Below are positions 6,030-6,032 of a stretch of 6,032 nucleotides of DNA, in pieces (the first letter of the stretch is position 1; each line of letters begins with the position of its first letter). Below the pieces are notes generated by a model that worked only from the letters and a program-made list of their open reading frames with translations, ran no database searches and was not told the origin of the DNA. Source of the stretch: Rhodospirillales bacterium (GTDB lineage: Bacteria; Pseudomonadota; Alphaproteobacteria; Acetobacterales; Acetobacteraceae); the NCBI GenBank assembly GCA_028870815.1, contig JAGWOU010000128.1:1-6032 (forward strand), read 5' to 3'. The position numbers and the translations under genes were made by a program.

Positions 6030-6032
6030 CCT

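Overview
The window looks like chromosomal DNA from an alphaproteobacterium. The closest match from memory is the acetic-acid-bacterium / Acidiphilium-type group (Acetobacteraceae). The evidence is a moderately GC-rich coding style, an alphaproteobacterial-type chemoreceptor signalling hairpin (NAGVEAARAGDAGRGFAVVA), and a 400-residue NAD-dependent formate dehydrogenase very close to the Pseudomonas sp. 101 / Granulibacter type. The taxonomic call is inference, since no search could be run.

Layout, left to right. (1) Bases 1-202 hold the 5' part of a leftward, unrecognised gene that runs off the window edge, with a good ribosome binding site and a GTG start. (2) Bases 203-379 are a very AT-rich divergent spacer. 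(3) Bases 380-1297 (+) encode a class I SAM-dependent methyltransferase of unknown substrate. (4) Bases 1298-1492 separate two convergent genes. They hold a candidate terminator for the leftward chemoreceptor transcript and a striking 43-base dyad. (5) Bases 1493-3418 (-) encode a membrane methyl-accepting chemotaxis protein. (6) Bases 3419-3664 are a divergent control region. (7) Bases 3665-4570 (+) encode a LysR-type regulator. (8) Bases 4571-4783 are a 213-base leader with repeated TTATCG/CGATAA elements and a hairpin. (9) Bases 4784-5986 (+) encode NAD-dependent formate dehydrogenase, followed directly by a strong intrinsic terminator.

Functionally, the clearest unit is the LysR regulator plus formate dehydrogenase. 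The regulator resembles those paired with formate dehydrogenases (FdsR-like), and the spacer between the two genes has operator-like inverted repeats. The enzyme oxidises formate to CO2 and makes NADH, for energy or formate detoxification. The chemoreceptor and the methyltransferase have no evident link to it beyond position.

Base composition shifts along the window. By hand count the first 360 bases are about 37% G+C, and bases 241-360 only about 28%. Sampled 60-base rows are about 47-55% in the methyltransferase, about 65% in one chemoreceptor row and about 55% in one formate dehydrogenase row. The left end may therefore be the edge of an acquired segment. I see no insertion sequence, tRNA, rRNA, CRISPR array or integrase, and no intergenic stretch exceeds 300 bases. 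Most of the window is ordinary, and I found no convincing new multi-gene system.
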